Shown here: piece after piece, positions 9,103-16,883 of the stretch
How the letters are laid out: every line of letters begins with the position of its first letter
Position numbering within the stretch: the first letter of the stretch is position 1
Assembly: GCA_041675325.1 (NCBI GenBank)
Contig: JBAYUG010000006.1
Span: 1 to 64,000 of the forward strand
Origin: CAIKZJ01 sp041675325
GTDB lineage: Bacteria; Bacteroidota; Ignavibacteria; Tepidaquicellales; Tepidaquicellaceae
DNA length: 64,000 bases
Direction of reading: 5' to 3'
Notes under the pieces: model-generated
Database searches by the model: none
The model's input: only the letters and a program-made list of their open reading frames with translations
What the model was told of the DNA's origin: nothing
Position numbers and translations under genes: made by a program

Positions 9103-9105
9103 AGA

Positions 9106-9720
9106 ATGGACTCACCAGTAACATATACATTACTTTTCGCAAACATTGCTATTTATGTATGGATAACATACATGAAGCCTGAACTCTTTGAGAAGTTTGC
9201 AGAGCGGCCGTATGAAATAGTTAATCATCATAAATATTATCAGATAGTAACTTCGGCATTTCTTCATGCAGACCTGATGCACATAGGTTTTAACATGTTT
9301 ACGCTGTTTTCGTTTGGACCTGTACTGGAGGGAATGTTTGTAATGAACTTCGGACAGATTCAGGGAAGTTTATATTTCTTTTTGATTTACTTTATAAGTT
9401 TATTATCGGGTTCGCTTTTAACGCTGGTGTTTAATTATAAAAATCCGGGTTACGTAGCAGTCGGAGCTTCGGGGGCAATCTCGGGAATAATATTTTCTTA
9501 TGTTCTCTTTTTTCCTTTCAGCAAACTTCTGGTATTCTTTATACCGATGCCGGCATTCCTGTTTGCATTTGTTTATGTGGGGGTATCAATTTATGGAGTT
9601 AAGAATAAGTTCGGAAACATAGGTCACGAGGCACATCTGGGCGGAGCGCTTGGAGGAGTATTAGCTACATTTCTACTGATAGACGGTGCATTTAGGTTCT
9701 TTCTGACACACTTCAGTTAG
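9106..9720 (+). CDS. Rhomboid-family intramembrane serine protease
   Basis: A six-helix membrane protease of 204 residues that cleaves transmembrane substrates. The catalytic pair is visible: the serine in GASGAISG (about residue 125) and the histidine in HEAHLGGALGG in the last helix. HIGFNMFTL supplies the conserved histidine and asparagine of the oxyanion region. There is no extra soluble domain. The start codon is 3 bp after pyrD. The last 4 bp overlap, tail to tail, the stop of the minus-strand anti-sigma-like gene. Confidence 0.92.
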   Translation: MDSPVTYTLLFANIAIYVWITYMKPELFEKFAERPYEIVNHHKYYQIVTSAFLHADLMHIGFNMFTLFSFGPVLEGMFVMNFGQIQGSLYFFLIYFISLLSGSLLTLVFNYKNPGYVAVGASGAISGIIFSYVLFFPFSKLLVFFIPMPAFLFAFVYVGVSIYGVKNKFGNIGHEAHLGGALGGVLATFLLIDGAFRFFLTHFS

Positions 9721-10148
9721 TTATTGTAAGTACGTTTCAGAACAAACTTATCCACTACAGTGAAAAGTACAATTGCCAGTCCGATACCCATTATGTACAG
9801 GACAGTATCACCAGAAAGCGACAATCCGAACAATCCGAAAAACTTCTGGCTAATTCCATTGATGAAAGAATATATCGTAGAAAGGAATCCTTCGGCAGCA
9901 GGATTTTCTTCCTGAATTTGGTTTCCCAACAAAGCAGCAAGAATAACTGCCGATATAATTATTGAACCGATAATTCCTATCACAAAAATATTCAGAGCCC
10001 TAAAAGTTTTCTTATCTTCTTTCTGAAACGCCTTTGTGAGTTCGATTTCTAGCATAAGTTTTGCAGTGAAGTCATCGCTTGTTCTTTCGAGCATCGAGGA
10101 CTTCATTCCGTTATCGAGAAATTCGTTTATATTATTTGATTCGTTCAT
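9717..10148 (-). CDS. Two-helix membrane protein, likely anti-sigma factor
   Basis: 143 residues directly downstream (5 bp) of the ECF sigma gene. The N-terminal cytoplasmic stretch (about 1-45) includes a short conserved-looking segment, SDDFTAKLMLEIE. This resembles the 'P/S-x-x-FT-x-x-(V/L)M-x-(R/K)I' helix common before the membrane segment of Bacteroidota anti-sigma-like proteins. Two transmembrane helices follow, at about 48-70 and 113-134, with a periplasmic loop between. There is no zinc-binding HxxxCxxC motif, so it is not a ZAS-type anti-sigma factor. The anti-sigma role is inferred from position and topology. The gene converges with the rhomboid gene with a 4-bp overlap and no terminator between them. 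Confidence 0.6.
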   Translation of the reverse strand: MNESNNINEFLDNGMKSSMLERTSDDFTAKLMLEIELTKAFQKEDKKTFRALNIFVIGIIGSIIISAVILAALLGNQIQEENPAAEGFLSTIYSFINGISQKFFGLFGLSLSGDTVLYIMGIGLAIVLFTVVDKFVLKRTYNN

Positions 10149-10153
10149 TTATA

Positions 10154-10807
10154 TTAAACTTTTATGTAATCCAGTAACTCTTCCCTTTTAAAAGCACGGA
10201 AGAGCAAATCTTTTAATTTTTCCTTTGCCCTGAAGATTCTGTTCTTAACAGTGCCAACGGGGATTTTCAAAATCTGAGAAATCTCTTCGTGCGACAAATC
10301 ATTAAGGAAGAACATATTCAATATTACCGAATACTGTTCCGGAATAGAATTTATGTAATCATTAATTATCTTTTTCACCTCACCCTGTTCGATAATTTTC
10401 TCGGTTGAATAATCATCCGAGTTGTACATCGTCTTATCAATTTTCGACTCATAGTTCTTGACGAGTTCATCACCGTCGCTGTGTGTGGCATCATTAATCT
10501 CTATAGAACTTACATTAAAACTCTTAACGTTGTACTTTCTGTACAGATCAATTGCCGAGTTATAAACAATTGTATAAAAATACGTTGAGAACTTTGCTTT
10601 TGCTTCAAAACTATTGCTCATTAAAGCTTTATACAATCTTAAGAATGCTTCCTGAAGTGAGTCTTCTGCTTCCTCCCTGTTTTTCAGAATCTTAAGGGTG
10701 AGCGAAAACGCTCTATCTTTATAGGTATCAACAATCTCGACGAACAGATTAGTCTCACCCTTCTGGATTCTGTGGATTATTTCTGGACTCACTTCGTTCA
10801 CAGACAT
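10154..10807 (-). CDS. ECF RNA polymerase sigma factor
   Basis: A 217-residue group 4 sigma-70 factor. Region 2 (about 28-62) contains the core-binding and -10 recognition helix with REEAEDSLQEAFLRLYKA. Region 4 (about 155-203) contains a helix-turn-helix with HEEISQILKIPVGTVKNRI. The linker between them (about 90-145) is longer than usual and acidic. The ATG directly abuts the stop of the DUF4097 gene (10808), and a likely membrane regulator follows. It probably controls its own operon and envelope genes in response to a periplasmic signal, as is usual for this family. Confidence 0.93.
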   Translation of the reverse strand: MSVNEVSPEIIHRIQKGETNLFVEIVDTYKDRAFSLTLKILKNREEAEDSLQEAFLRLYKALMSNSFEAKAKFSTYFYTIVYNSAIDLYRKYNVKSFNVSSIEINDATHSDGDELVKNYESKIDKTMYNSDDYSTEKIIEQGEVKKIINDYINSIPEQYSVILNMFFLNDLSHEEISQILKIPVGTVKNRIFRAKEKLKDLLFRAFKREELLDYIKV

Positions 10808-11617
10808 CTAATCCTTATTAATTTTAATTTCACCGTTTGTTGTTTGCAATTTAACTTTTGCATCACCATTTCCAAGCGTTCCTCTAAATTCTTTTTTATC
10901 TTCATCAATACCGCCGAAATTTAAATTCCTTCTTTTGATGTGTCCATTGGTTGTTTTTGCATCAAACACACCTGAGAAATTTTCACCTACTACTAATTTA
11001 ATATTACCGTTTGTAGTTTCAAAATCAAGACTTTTTGTCGAGTCGAGTTTAGCGGAAATGTCACCATTAGTCATCTCTACATTAATCATGCCGTAAACGT
11101 TATTCAATTTAATGTCTCCGTTTGTCATATCTACTTTAACGTCGTTATTAATGTCTTTCATATCAACGATATTGTTCGTTCCTTCAATTTCGATACTTAT
11201 TTCCGCCGGAATGTATATTACATAATTAATCTGTGTTGAATGATGCATATTAAACTGAATATGAAAATCCGACCTATCTTTATTAAGAACATCACCAAGT
11301 CTTAAAGTATTTCCAGTAGAGTCTATATCAATGTTTATACCCTTTAAAGGTTCATCCAGTTCTTTTTTAGTAACATACTTTGTTATTTCAGCCTTTACTG
11401 TGATGAGGCTGTCATTATCGCTTTTTCTAATTTTTACATCACCGTTCAGATCTTCTACAATCAACTTCTGAAAGTTTGAAGCTTTGAACTTATACTCTCT
11501 TGATTCGGTTTTCTCGTATTTTTTCTTAAACAGACTGCAACCCTGGAAGGAAATCAGGACGACAGATGTTAGAGCAAGAAGTAGAACCCAAACGATTAGT
11601 CTCTTTTTATTTTCCAT
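10808..11617 (-). CDS. DUF4097-type lipoprotein with beta-helix repeats
   Basis: 269 residues. The signal peptide ends in a lipobox (ISFQGC, Cys27), so it is a periplasmic or outer-membrane lipoprotein. The mature part is built of short strands with repeated 'TNG-(D/N/H/E)-I' turns: five copies in the C-terminal half (MTNGDI twice, TTNGNI, TTNGHI, TTNGEI). This is the signature of the DUF4097/adhesin-like right-handed beta-helix family. These proteins are frequent partners of ECF sigma and anti-sigma genes in Bacteroidota, and here the sigma gene starts on the next base. Molecular function is unknown; an envelope-stress sensor or target is plausible. Confidence 0.75.
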   Translation of the reverse strand: MENKKRLIVWVLLLALTSVVLISFQGCSLFKKKYEKTESREYKFKASNFQKLIVEDLNGDVKIRKSDNDSLITVKAEITKYVTKKELDEPLKGINIDIDSTGNTLRLGDVLNKDRSDFHIQFNMHHSTQINYVIYIPAEISIEIEGTNNIVDMKDINNDVKVDMTNGDIKLNNVYGMINVEMTNGDISAKLDSTKSLDFETTNGNIKLVVGENFSGVFDAKTTNGHIKRRNLNFGGIDEDKKEFRGTLGNGDAKVKLQTTNGEIKINKD

Positions 11618-11628
11618 TTTTGTAAGGT

Positions 11629-12039
11629 TTAATTGTTTGGTAAAGTTGGTTTTGTTTCTGCCGGTTTATTGTCTGACTTACTGTTTGCGATTAAGAAATA
11701 AACTACAAATCCTAATCCGATAAAGAATATCACAAGCCCAGATGTAACGCCGTCGCTTAAATCGTACATTTGTTCGAGAATGTTGGCGGTGAATATTCCT
11801 GCTCCGAGGAAGAGGAATAAGATACCCCATTTTAATGCACCGAAAGCATTGCGGGGTTTTTTATCTACATTCGTAAAATATTTCTTTGCTTCATCCGGTG
11901 AGATTCCTTTTTCTATCAATCTCATTCTTTCTCTATGTTTGGTGTAGATTGCCCAAAGAATTATTATTGCCGGAAACCCGAATATGAAAATAAATGCAAA
12001 TATCGGGACAACTATGTTTTCTAAATCTTTGCCTGTCAT
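11629..12039 (-). CDS. Small membrane protein (DUF6249-like)
   Basis: 136 residues with three predicted membrane helices at about 10-30, 64-84 and 95-117. A charged cytoplasmic loop KHRERMRLIEKG and an 'ISPDEAKKYF' segment lie between helices 1 and 2. That layout is common in small Bacteroidota membrane proteins found beside ECF sigma genes; I associate it with DUF6249, from memory only. It sits 11 bp upstream of the DUF4097 lipoprotein in the same operon. No catalytic motif is visible. Confidence 0.6.
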   Translation of the reverse strand: MTGKDLENIVVPIFAFIFIFGFPAIIILWAIYTKHRERMRLIEKGISPDEAKKYFTNVDKKPRNAFGALKWGILFLFLGAGIFTANILEQMYDLSDGVTSGLVIFFIGLGFVVYFLIANSKSDNKPAETKPTLPNN

Positions 12040-12099
12040 TTTTAAATCTCCTTTCGTTTTTTCTTGTTGAGACGTAATACTAAAGCAAAAGGTTTCATA

Positions 12100-12669
12100 T
12101 CACTCATAAGATTTAATGTAATTAGCATTCCACTTCTCAACTTTGGAAAGCATGTTATCAACATTATAATACATTGGTTCATACCAGGATTTACTTTCAA
12201 AATGCTGTTTAATGCTTTGATTTGAAGTGAAAATATAGCCGTGTCTGGCGTATATCTCATTCCGCATTACACTAAGTTCCCATCTTGTCCTGCCCGAAAT
12301 ATCATTATAATTCAAATACCTGAGAGAGCCTTCAGGGTAACTTCCGGGGGTATCGTAATTATTTCTTTCAACTCTTGTGTTCCGGTTTGAAGAAGTATTT
12401 CTGCGAGTATCTTCCCGAGAGTCGTTTCTGTTCTTTTCCATATCGAGCTCTTTCTCTTTAAGTTCAAGCTCCTTTTCCTTAAGCTCAAGTTCTTTCCTTT
12501 TAAGTGCATCGTTTTCATTTGTTTTGTCGGGCGGTAATTCTTTATTGTCAGTTGTAACCTGTTCCTTTTTGTCTGAATCAGTTTTCTTGCTGTCCTGCAA
12601 CAATGATTTAATTTTATTGCATCCGGCAAATAAGAATAGCAGCAGAGTAAAAATAATAATCTTTTTCAT
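12100..12669 (-). CDS. YARHG-domain lipoprotein with coiled coil
   Basis: 189 residues. The lipobox LFAGC gives Cys17. A charged coiled-coil follows at about 55-85, made of two near-exact heptads of the 'KELELKE' type. After a polar linker, the C-terminal about 80 residues are a YARHG domain with LSVMRNEIYARHGY and the aromatic 'SWYEP' segment. YARHG domains occur in extracellular proteins of many bacteria and are thought to act at the cell wall or surface, but their ligand is unknown. It is the first gene after a good promoter (12707-12737) and leads the ECF operon, separated by 60 bp from the next gene. Confidence 0.8.
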   Translation of the reverse strand: MKKIIIFTLLLFLFAGCNKIKSLLQDSKKTDSDKKEQVTTDNKELPPDKTNENDALKRKELELKEKELELKEKELDMEKNRNDSREDTRRNTSSNRNTRVERNNYDTPGSYPEGSLRYLNYNDISGRTRWELSVMRNEIYARHGYIFTSNQSIKQHFESKSWYEPMYYNVDNMLSKVEKWNANYIKSYE

Positions 12670-12706
12670 AATATATTATTTTGTTTTGGTTGGACAACAC
12701 CTGACT

Positions 12707-12737
12707 CAAATTTAAAGTTAATGTCTTGTAAAGTCAA
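12707..12737 (-). promoter_or_regulatory. Bacteroidota-type promoter for the YARHG/ECF operon
   Basis: On the minus strand TTGAC (12733-12737) is followed after 18 bp by TAAATTTG (12707-12714), matching the -33 TTG and -7 TAnnTTTG consensus. The lipoprotein ATG at 12669 lies 37 bp beyond the -7 box. Confidence 0.6.
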
Positions 12738-12746
12738 GTAATAATG

Positions 12747-12774
12747 AAAAAGGCCATCAAACGATGACCTTTTG
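12747..12774 (-). terminator. Intrinsic terminator after the kamA operon
   Basis: Read on the minus strand, AAAAGGTCATC and GATGGCCTTTT pair around a GTTT-like loop with one G-U wobble, and the arm runs into a T-stretch. It lies about 30 bp past the kamA stop and separates that operon from the YARHG operon promoter. Confidence 0.8.
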
Positions 12775-12804
12775 TATAAGTAATATATCTTTTAAGTATT
12801 AATT

Positions 12805-13965
12805 TTAGTCGCTCATAACAGGCTGTTTCAGGTTCTTAACCAGGTCGGCATCAGTAATAACCTGCTGTTGTTTCTTTCTTTTATTCTTTCTTAGATATGC
12901 ATTTTTATCTGTTGTCTGAGATTCGTCTTTTGGTTCAGGATATTCATAAATATTATACTTGAAGTTACGAAGTATAATTTTATTCTCATCCTTTGAAATA
13001 ACATAGTTCGGAAGCATTGGAATCTTGCCGCCGCCTCCCGGAGCATCTATAACGAACTGAGGCACTGCGAGTCCGGAGATATGTCCGCGGAGTTTATCCA
13101 TAATATCCAAACCAACGCTTAAAGGTGTTCTGAAATGGTTTGCACCTTTTGTAAGGTCAGCCTGATATATATAATAAGGACGGACTCTCATAGCGAGGAG
13201 ACCTTTCATAAGTTCTCTCATAGTATCGGCATTATCGTTAACGCCTTTCATCAATACTGCCTGATTACCGACCGGGCAGCCTGCATCAGCAAGCATTGCA
13301 CAGGCGGCTTTACTTTCCTCTGTAATTTCCCAGGGATGATTGAAGTGAGTATTAATATAGATAGGGTGATACTTCTTAAGCATATTAACAAGTTTAGGCG
13401 TTACTCTCTGAGGAAGAACACATGGCATTTTCGTACCAAGCCGAATAATTTGTATATGCTTAATTTCACGGAGGCGAACAAGGATTTTTTCAAGCATGGC
13501 ATCCGTCAGCATTAACGGGTCACCACCGGAAAGTATAACATCGCTTATTTCCGTGTGCTGCTCGAGGTAGTTGAAAGCAGATTCGAAAGTTCTCATAGAT
13601 ATTTTATGCGAGTCGCCGACTTTACGCTTACGGGTGCAGAACCTGCAGTAGAGTCCGCATTGCGAAGTCACGAGAAAGAGAGCTCTATCGGGATATCTGT
13701 GAGTGATGTTCGGAACAGGACTCATATCATCTTCATTCAATGGGTCTTCCGGTGCATCGATATCTTCTAGCTCAACTTCGTCGGGAACACACTGACGCCA
13801 GATAGGGTCGTTGGGTTCTCTAATAAGGGATAAATAGTAAGGGTTAATCCTTGCCTGAAAGAACTTATCAAGTTTCAGAGCAACCTCACGTTTAATCCCA
13901 AATTTGTCGACGAGCTGGTCAACAGAATGAACACTGTCGCGAATCATTTGTTGCCAAAGTTCCAT
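12805..13965 (-). CDS. kamA: Lysine 2,3-aminomutase (KamA/AblA family, radical SAM, PLP)
   Basis: Converts L-lysine to L-beta-lysine using a [4Fe-4S] cluster, S-adenosylmethionine and PLP. The 386-residue protein has the radical-SAM cysteines C103, C107 and C110 in CxxxCRFC, the SAM motif GGDP (147-150), and the PLP lysine K314 in DAPGGGGK. The two aspartates that hold the lysine side-chain amine in the clostridial enzyme are kept (D270 in QADLT and D307 in IDAPG). These are replaced in glutamate 2,3-aminomutase, so lysine is the expected substrate. It is longer than EpmB, and no efp or epmA is nearby. It is the last gene of a run with a GNAT and two ATP-grasp enzymes. No lysine-fermentation genes (kamDE, kdd, kce) are seen. 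A basic, glutamine-rich tail follows the catalytic domain. Confidence 0.9.
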   Translation of the reverse strand: MELWQQMIRDSVHSVDQLVDKFGIKREVALKLDKFFQARINPYYLSLIREPNDPIWRQCVPDEVELEDIDAPEDPLNEDDMSPVPNITHRYPDRALFLVTSQCGLYCRFCTRKRKVGDSHKISMRTFESAFNYLEQHTEISDVILSGGDPLMLTDAMLEKILVRLREIKHIQIIRLGTKMPCVLPQRVTPKLVNMLKKYHPIYINTHFNHPWEITEESKAACAMLADAGCPVGNQAVLMKGVNDNADTMRELMKGLLAMRVRPYYIYQADLTKGANHFRTPLSVGLDIMDKLRGHISGLAVPQFVIDAPGGGGKIPMLPNYVISKDENKIILRNFKYNIYEYPEPKDESQTTDKNAYLRKNKRKKQQQVITDADLVKNLKQPVMSD

Positions 13966-14009
13966 AAAGTTTTCCTTATATTAGTTTTTAAATAATCTTA
14001 AACTTTTTA

Positions 14010-14480
14010 TCAGAGATACTTCCCGTAAACTACCAGAGAATCTCCGATGTTGTAAAAATCTTTTATTTCAACTAACTCTTTATACAAGTTCTTAAGATAA
14101 AACTTTCTTTCTTTCTCGTAAGAAGGTTTTCCGCTTGTCTCTATTAGAATTAATCTTACAGATTTATCTTTTAAATAATTTTCTATGTAATCAATCAGTT
14201 TACTTCCAATACCCTTTGACTGTACATTCGGATTAACAGCAATCCAGTACAGGTCGTATGTGCCGGTTGTTAAAGGTCTTGGACCGACGCAGACATAACC
14301 GTTAATATCATTAGTATCGCTTTCATCAACAAATATTTCATAATCCTTCTGATGAGAATCGTTAATATAAACATCTACAAGCTCCATTGCAATCTTTATC
14401 TCTTCAGGATTAAAGTTATTCGTATCCATGAGAATCTTTTCAATCTTGTTCCTGTCAGTATTTAAAAGTTTACGTATCAT
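14010..14480 (-). CDS. GNAT-family N-acetyltransferase next to kamA
   Basis: A 156-residue acetyl-CoA-dependent transferase. The start was chosen at the ATG 14478-14480, 4 bp after the stop of the upstream ATP-grasp gene; a longer frame from 14534 would overlap that gene by 50 bp and adds residues foreign to the fold. The acetyl-CoA pyrophosphate loop QSKGIG follows the strand WIAVNP, and the fold ends in the usual paired strands (DFYNIGD, LVVYGKYL). Beside lysine 2,3-aminomutase, the obvious candidate substrate is beta-lysine, as in methanogen AblA/AblB which makes N-epsilon-acetyl-beta-lysine. This protein is much shorter than AblB, so the substrate assignment is inference. Confidence 0.75.
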   Translation of the reverse strand: MIRKLLNTDRNKIEKILMDTNNFNPEEIKIAMELVDVYINDSHQKDYEIFVDESDTNDINGYVCVGPRPLTTGTYDLYWIAVNPNVQSKGIGSKLIDYIENYLKDKSVRLILIETSGKPSYEKERKFYLKNLYKELVEIKDFYNIGDSLVVYGKYL

Positions 14481-14484
14481 TAAA

Positions 14485-15588
14485 TTAATTCTTTTCTGCA
14501 AATATTCTCTGCCATCTTTCCCATGCATAGTCAATCACTTTTGATATCATCTGCTCATAGGTCCAGCCATAAGCTTTACCGCTTCTTGTAAATCCTGTAT
14601 CCTCATCGACGTCTGAAGAAATATCAGGATTAGGATTGAGTTCGAGCACGTAAGGAACTCCGTCTTTGACTCTGAAATCGACGCGTGCATAATCGGATGC
14701 TCCAACGAGATGATAAACTGTCCTTGCAGTCTTTTGAATCAATGCTTCAAGTTCCGGAGACAAATTCTTTGCAGGGCAAACAGCTTTTGTACCTGCAAAC
14801 TCAACGGTGTTATACATCCACTTGCTGTTGTAGCTTACTATCTTAGGCAGTTCGGCAGGGAGCGCAGAGAAATCAATTTCGGAAATCGGAAATACTATTA
14901 GGTCGTTAATATCTTTGACAACATTTCCAACGACGCTTACGTTTATCTCACGTCCGTCGATAAACTGTTCAACCAATGCGGGTTGTTTATGCTTATCGAG
15001 AACAAATTCAATTCTGCTTCTAAGCTGTGCTTCATCGTGTACGATTGAATTATTCTCTATGCCAATGCTTGCATCTTCGCGTGAAGGTTTTACTATTAAA
15101 GGATATTTATCCTTTAGCTTTGAATAACCTTCTTCGTTTAGTTTTGAAGGACTTGTCGATATAAAATGTAATGCTGTGGGTATATCGTAATAGTTAAGTA
15201 TTTCTTTTACACGGGCTTTATTGAGTGCGAGTCCGAGAGTTAATGCACGCGAGCCTGTATATGGAATCTTCAGCATTTCAAACAAAGCAGCGATTGTCAT
15301 TTCCTGAGTAGGGTCACCATCGAGTGATTCGCAGAGGTTGAAAATAATATCGGGTCTGTTGTCACGAAGTTCATCGATGAGCTTAAACGGGTCGAGTGCG
15401 ACAGGAACAATTTTAGTTTCGTGGCTGCTCTCTTTAAGTGCACGCTGAACAGACTTCATTTCATCGAGAACACCGTACTCACTCATATCTATTGCTTCAT
15501 CAACTTTGTCGATATCAGTAACACCATCATCCCAGATGCGGTCTTTTGTGTATTGAAGCGGATCGTTATATAATATGCTTACTTTCAT
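14485..15588 (-). CDS. ATP-grasp ligase, D-Ala-D-Ala ligase-like (second copy)
   Basis: 367 residues of the COG1181-type ATP-grasp fold, which joins a carboxylate to an amine through an acyl phosphate. The N-terminal domain ends with FNLCESLDGD and a 'GSRALTLGLALNKARVKEIL' segment. The central ATP loop reads REDASIGI in place of the EGSSVGV of true Ddl. Metal and substrate residues lie in ARVDFRV and ELNPNPD. The N-terminal signature of Ddl is missing, so it is unlikely to be the cell-wall ligase. It starts on the base after the stop of a paralogous ATP-grasp gene and is followed 4 bp later by the GNAT gene. Substrate is unknown; an amino acid or beta-lysine derivative is inferred from context. 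Confidence 0.78.
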   Translation of the reverse strand: MKVSILYNDPLQYTKDRIWDDGVTDIDKVDEAIDMSEYGVLDEMKSVQRALKESSHETKIVPVALDPFKLIDELRDNRPDIIFNLCESLDGDPTQEMTIAALFEMLKIPYTGSRALTLGLALNKARVKEILNYYDIPTALHFISTSPSKLNEEGYSKLKDKYPLIVKPSREDASIGIENNSIVHDEAQLRSRIEFVLDKHKQPALVEQFIDGREINVSVVGNVVKDINDLIVFPISEIDFSALPAELPKIVSYNSKWMYNTVEFAGTKAVCPAKNLSPELEALIQKTARTVYHLVGASDYARVDFRVKDGVPYVLELNPNPDISSDVDEDTGFTRSGKAYGWTYEQMISKVIDYAWERWQRIFAEKN

Positions 15589-16668
15589 TTATAATGCTGA
15601 GTATCTTTTAACTGCTTCACTTAAAACTGTGTTGAGCATTGTATTGTAATCCATTCCTGCATGCCTTGCTGACTTTGGATAGCAGGAATTGTCCTGAGGA
15701 TTAGGAAGAATACCAGGTAACGGATTAATCTCAATCACATTAGGGATATTATTTTCGTCAAGACGTATATCAATACGCGCCCAGTCTTTTATTCTTAGAA
15801 CATTAAAGGCATCTTTACAAACTTTTTCAATATGCTGATAAATGTTCTTGTCTATTTCAGCCGGGCATTTAAATATATCGAGTTGATTTTCGCGTGTATC
15901 AAAGAACCATTTCACTTCATAGGAATATATCTTATTAAATCCTTCGGGAACGGTGTCGAGATTAATTTCAACGACAGGCAGAACTCTGACATCGCCGCCA
16001 TTACCGAGCATTGCAACTGTAAACTCTTTTCCTGGAATATAATCTTCGACTAATGCAGGCTGTCTGTAACTATCCTTGATTCTTTCTATTTCACTGTTCA
16101 GTTCATTGAGGTTCTTAACAAGAGATGAATCATAAATACCTTTTGACGAGCCTTCATGCAAAGGTTTCACAAACATAGGATACTTAAATCCATTATCTTT
16201 GGTAACCGGTTTATCTGTAATGAAGAACTTAGAATTAGGAATGTTGTAGTAAGAAAGTATTTCTTTGCAGCGTGCCTTGTCGTGACAGATACCGATAGTT
16301 ATAGAATCGCTACCTGTATGTTTAATGTCGAGCATTTCGAGCATTGAGGGTATCTGCGACTCCCTTGAAGCACCGTTAAAACCTTCTGCAACGTTAAATA
16401 CAAATTCTGGTTTAAGGCTTTTGAGCTTTTCATATGCATCTTCATCACCTTCAACAAGCTCAACAGAATGACCTTCTGACACAAAAGCATTGCTTATTGC
16501 ATCAATAGTTTCCATTGAATCCCATTCAGCATAAGTATCATCGAGTCGTTCGGGATAATTCTCTACAAGGTTACGGTTTATGTATTTTGCTGCATTCGCC
16601 GCAACGCCTGTCTGCTCTGCATTTCCGCCGTTATCATTTTTAACGTTATATGTTAGTGCTAATCTCAA
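15589..16668 (-). CDS. ATP-grasp ligase, D-Ala-D-Ala ligase-like (first copy)
   Basis: 359 residues and first gene of the kamA run. The N-terminal domain contains FNVAEGFNGASRESQIPS and the GSDSITIGICHDKARCKEIL segment typical of COG1181 ligases. The ATP loop HEGSSKGI is close to the Ddl consensus, and EDYIPGKEFTVA, ARIDIRL and EINPLPG complete the ATP- and metal-binding set. It is paralogous to the next gene but clearly diverged, which suggests two different ligation steps or a heteromeric enzyme. The first about 60 residues, with TGVAANAAKYINRNL, are unlike Ddl. A promoter is visible just upstream. True Ddl is an alternative but less likely. Confidence 0.78.
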   Translation of the reverse strand: MRLALTYNVKNDNGGNAEQTGVAANAAKYINRNLVENYPERLDDTYAEWDSMETIDAISNAFVSEGHSVELVEGDEDAYEKLKSLKPEFVFNVAEGFNGASRESQIPSMLEMLDIKHTGSDSITIGICHDKARCKEILSYYNIPNSKFFITDKPVTKDNGFKYPMFVKPLHEGSSKGIYDSSLVKNLNELNSEIERIKDSYRQPALVEDYIPGKEFTVAMLGNGGDVRVLPVVEINLDTVPEGFNKIYSYEVKWFFDTRENQLDIFKCPAEIDKNIYQHIEKVCKDAFNVLRIKDWARIDIRLDENNIPNVIEINPLPGILPNPQDNSCYPKSARHAGMDYNTMLNTVLSEAVKRYSAL

Positions 16669-16700
16669 AAATAATTACAATTAACTAAAATTAATTTTAA

Positions 16701-16730
16701 CAAATATAACATTATAACTGTAATAGTCAA
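16701..16730 (-). promoter_or_regulatory. Bacteroidota-type promoter for the ATP-grasp/GNAT/kamA operon
   Basis: On the minus strand TTGAC (16726-16730) is followed after 17 bp by TATATTTG (16701-16708), an exact TAnnTTTG -7 box. The first ATP-grasp ATG is at 16668, giving a leader of about 25-30 nt. The region up to 16883 also has to hold the promoter of the divergent thioredoxin gene, for which I see no clear boxes. Confidence 0.65.
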
Positions 16731-16883
16731 TAATTTTTATCAATATACATCATAATTTTAAAATATAATTTAAGACGACGATTCATGTTTTGGCTGAATA
16801 TTATTGTTGGAACTTTTACTATTGATTTTATGTCTTATTATATATAACTTGCTAATAGCAACTAATTAAAACCAAATATTAGA

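Noticed and set aside
10154..12669. ECF/TonB-dependent receptor (FecIR/SusCD) system
   Set aside because: No FecR-type anti-sigma, SusC/TonB receptor or SusD gene is adjacent.
12805..13965. Assignment as EpmB (EF-P lysine aminomutase) or glutamate 2,3-aminomutase
   Set aside because: Longer than EpmB with no efp/epmA nearby, and the two lysine-binding aspartates that glutamate aminomutase lacks are present.
14481..14534. Longer start of the GNAT gene
   Set aside because: It overlaps the ATP-grasp gene by 50 bp; the ATG at 14480 sits 4 bp after that stop and gives the expected fold start.
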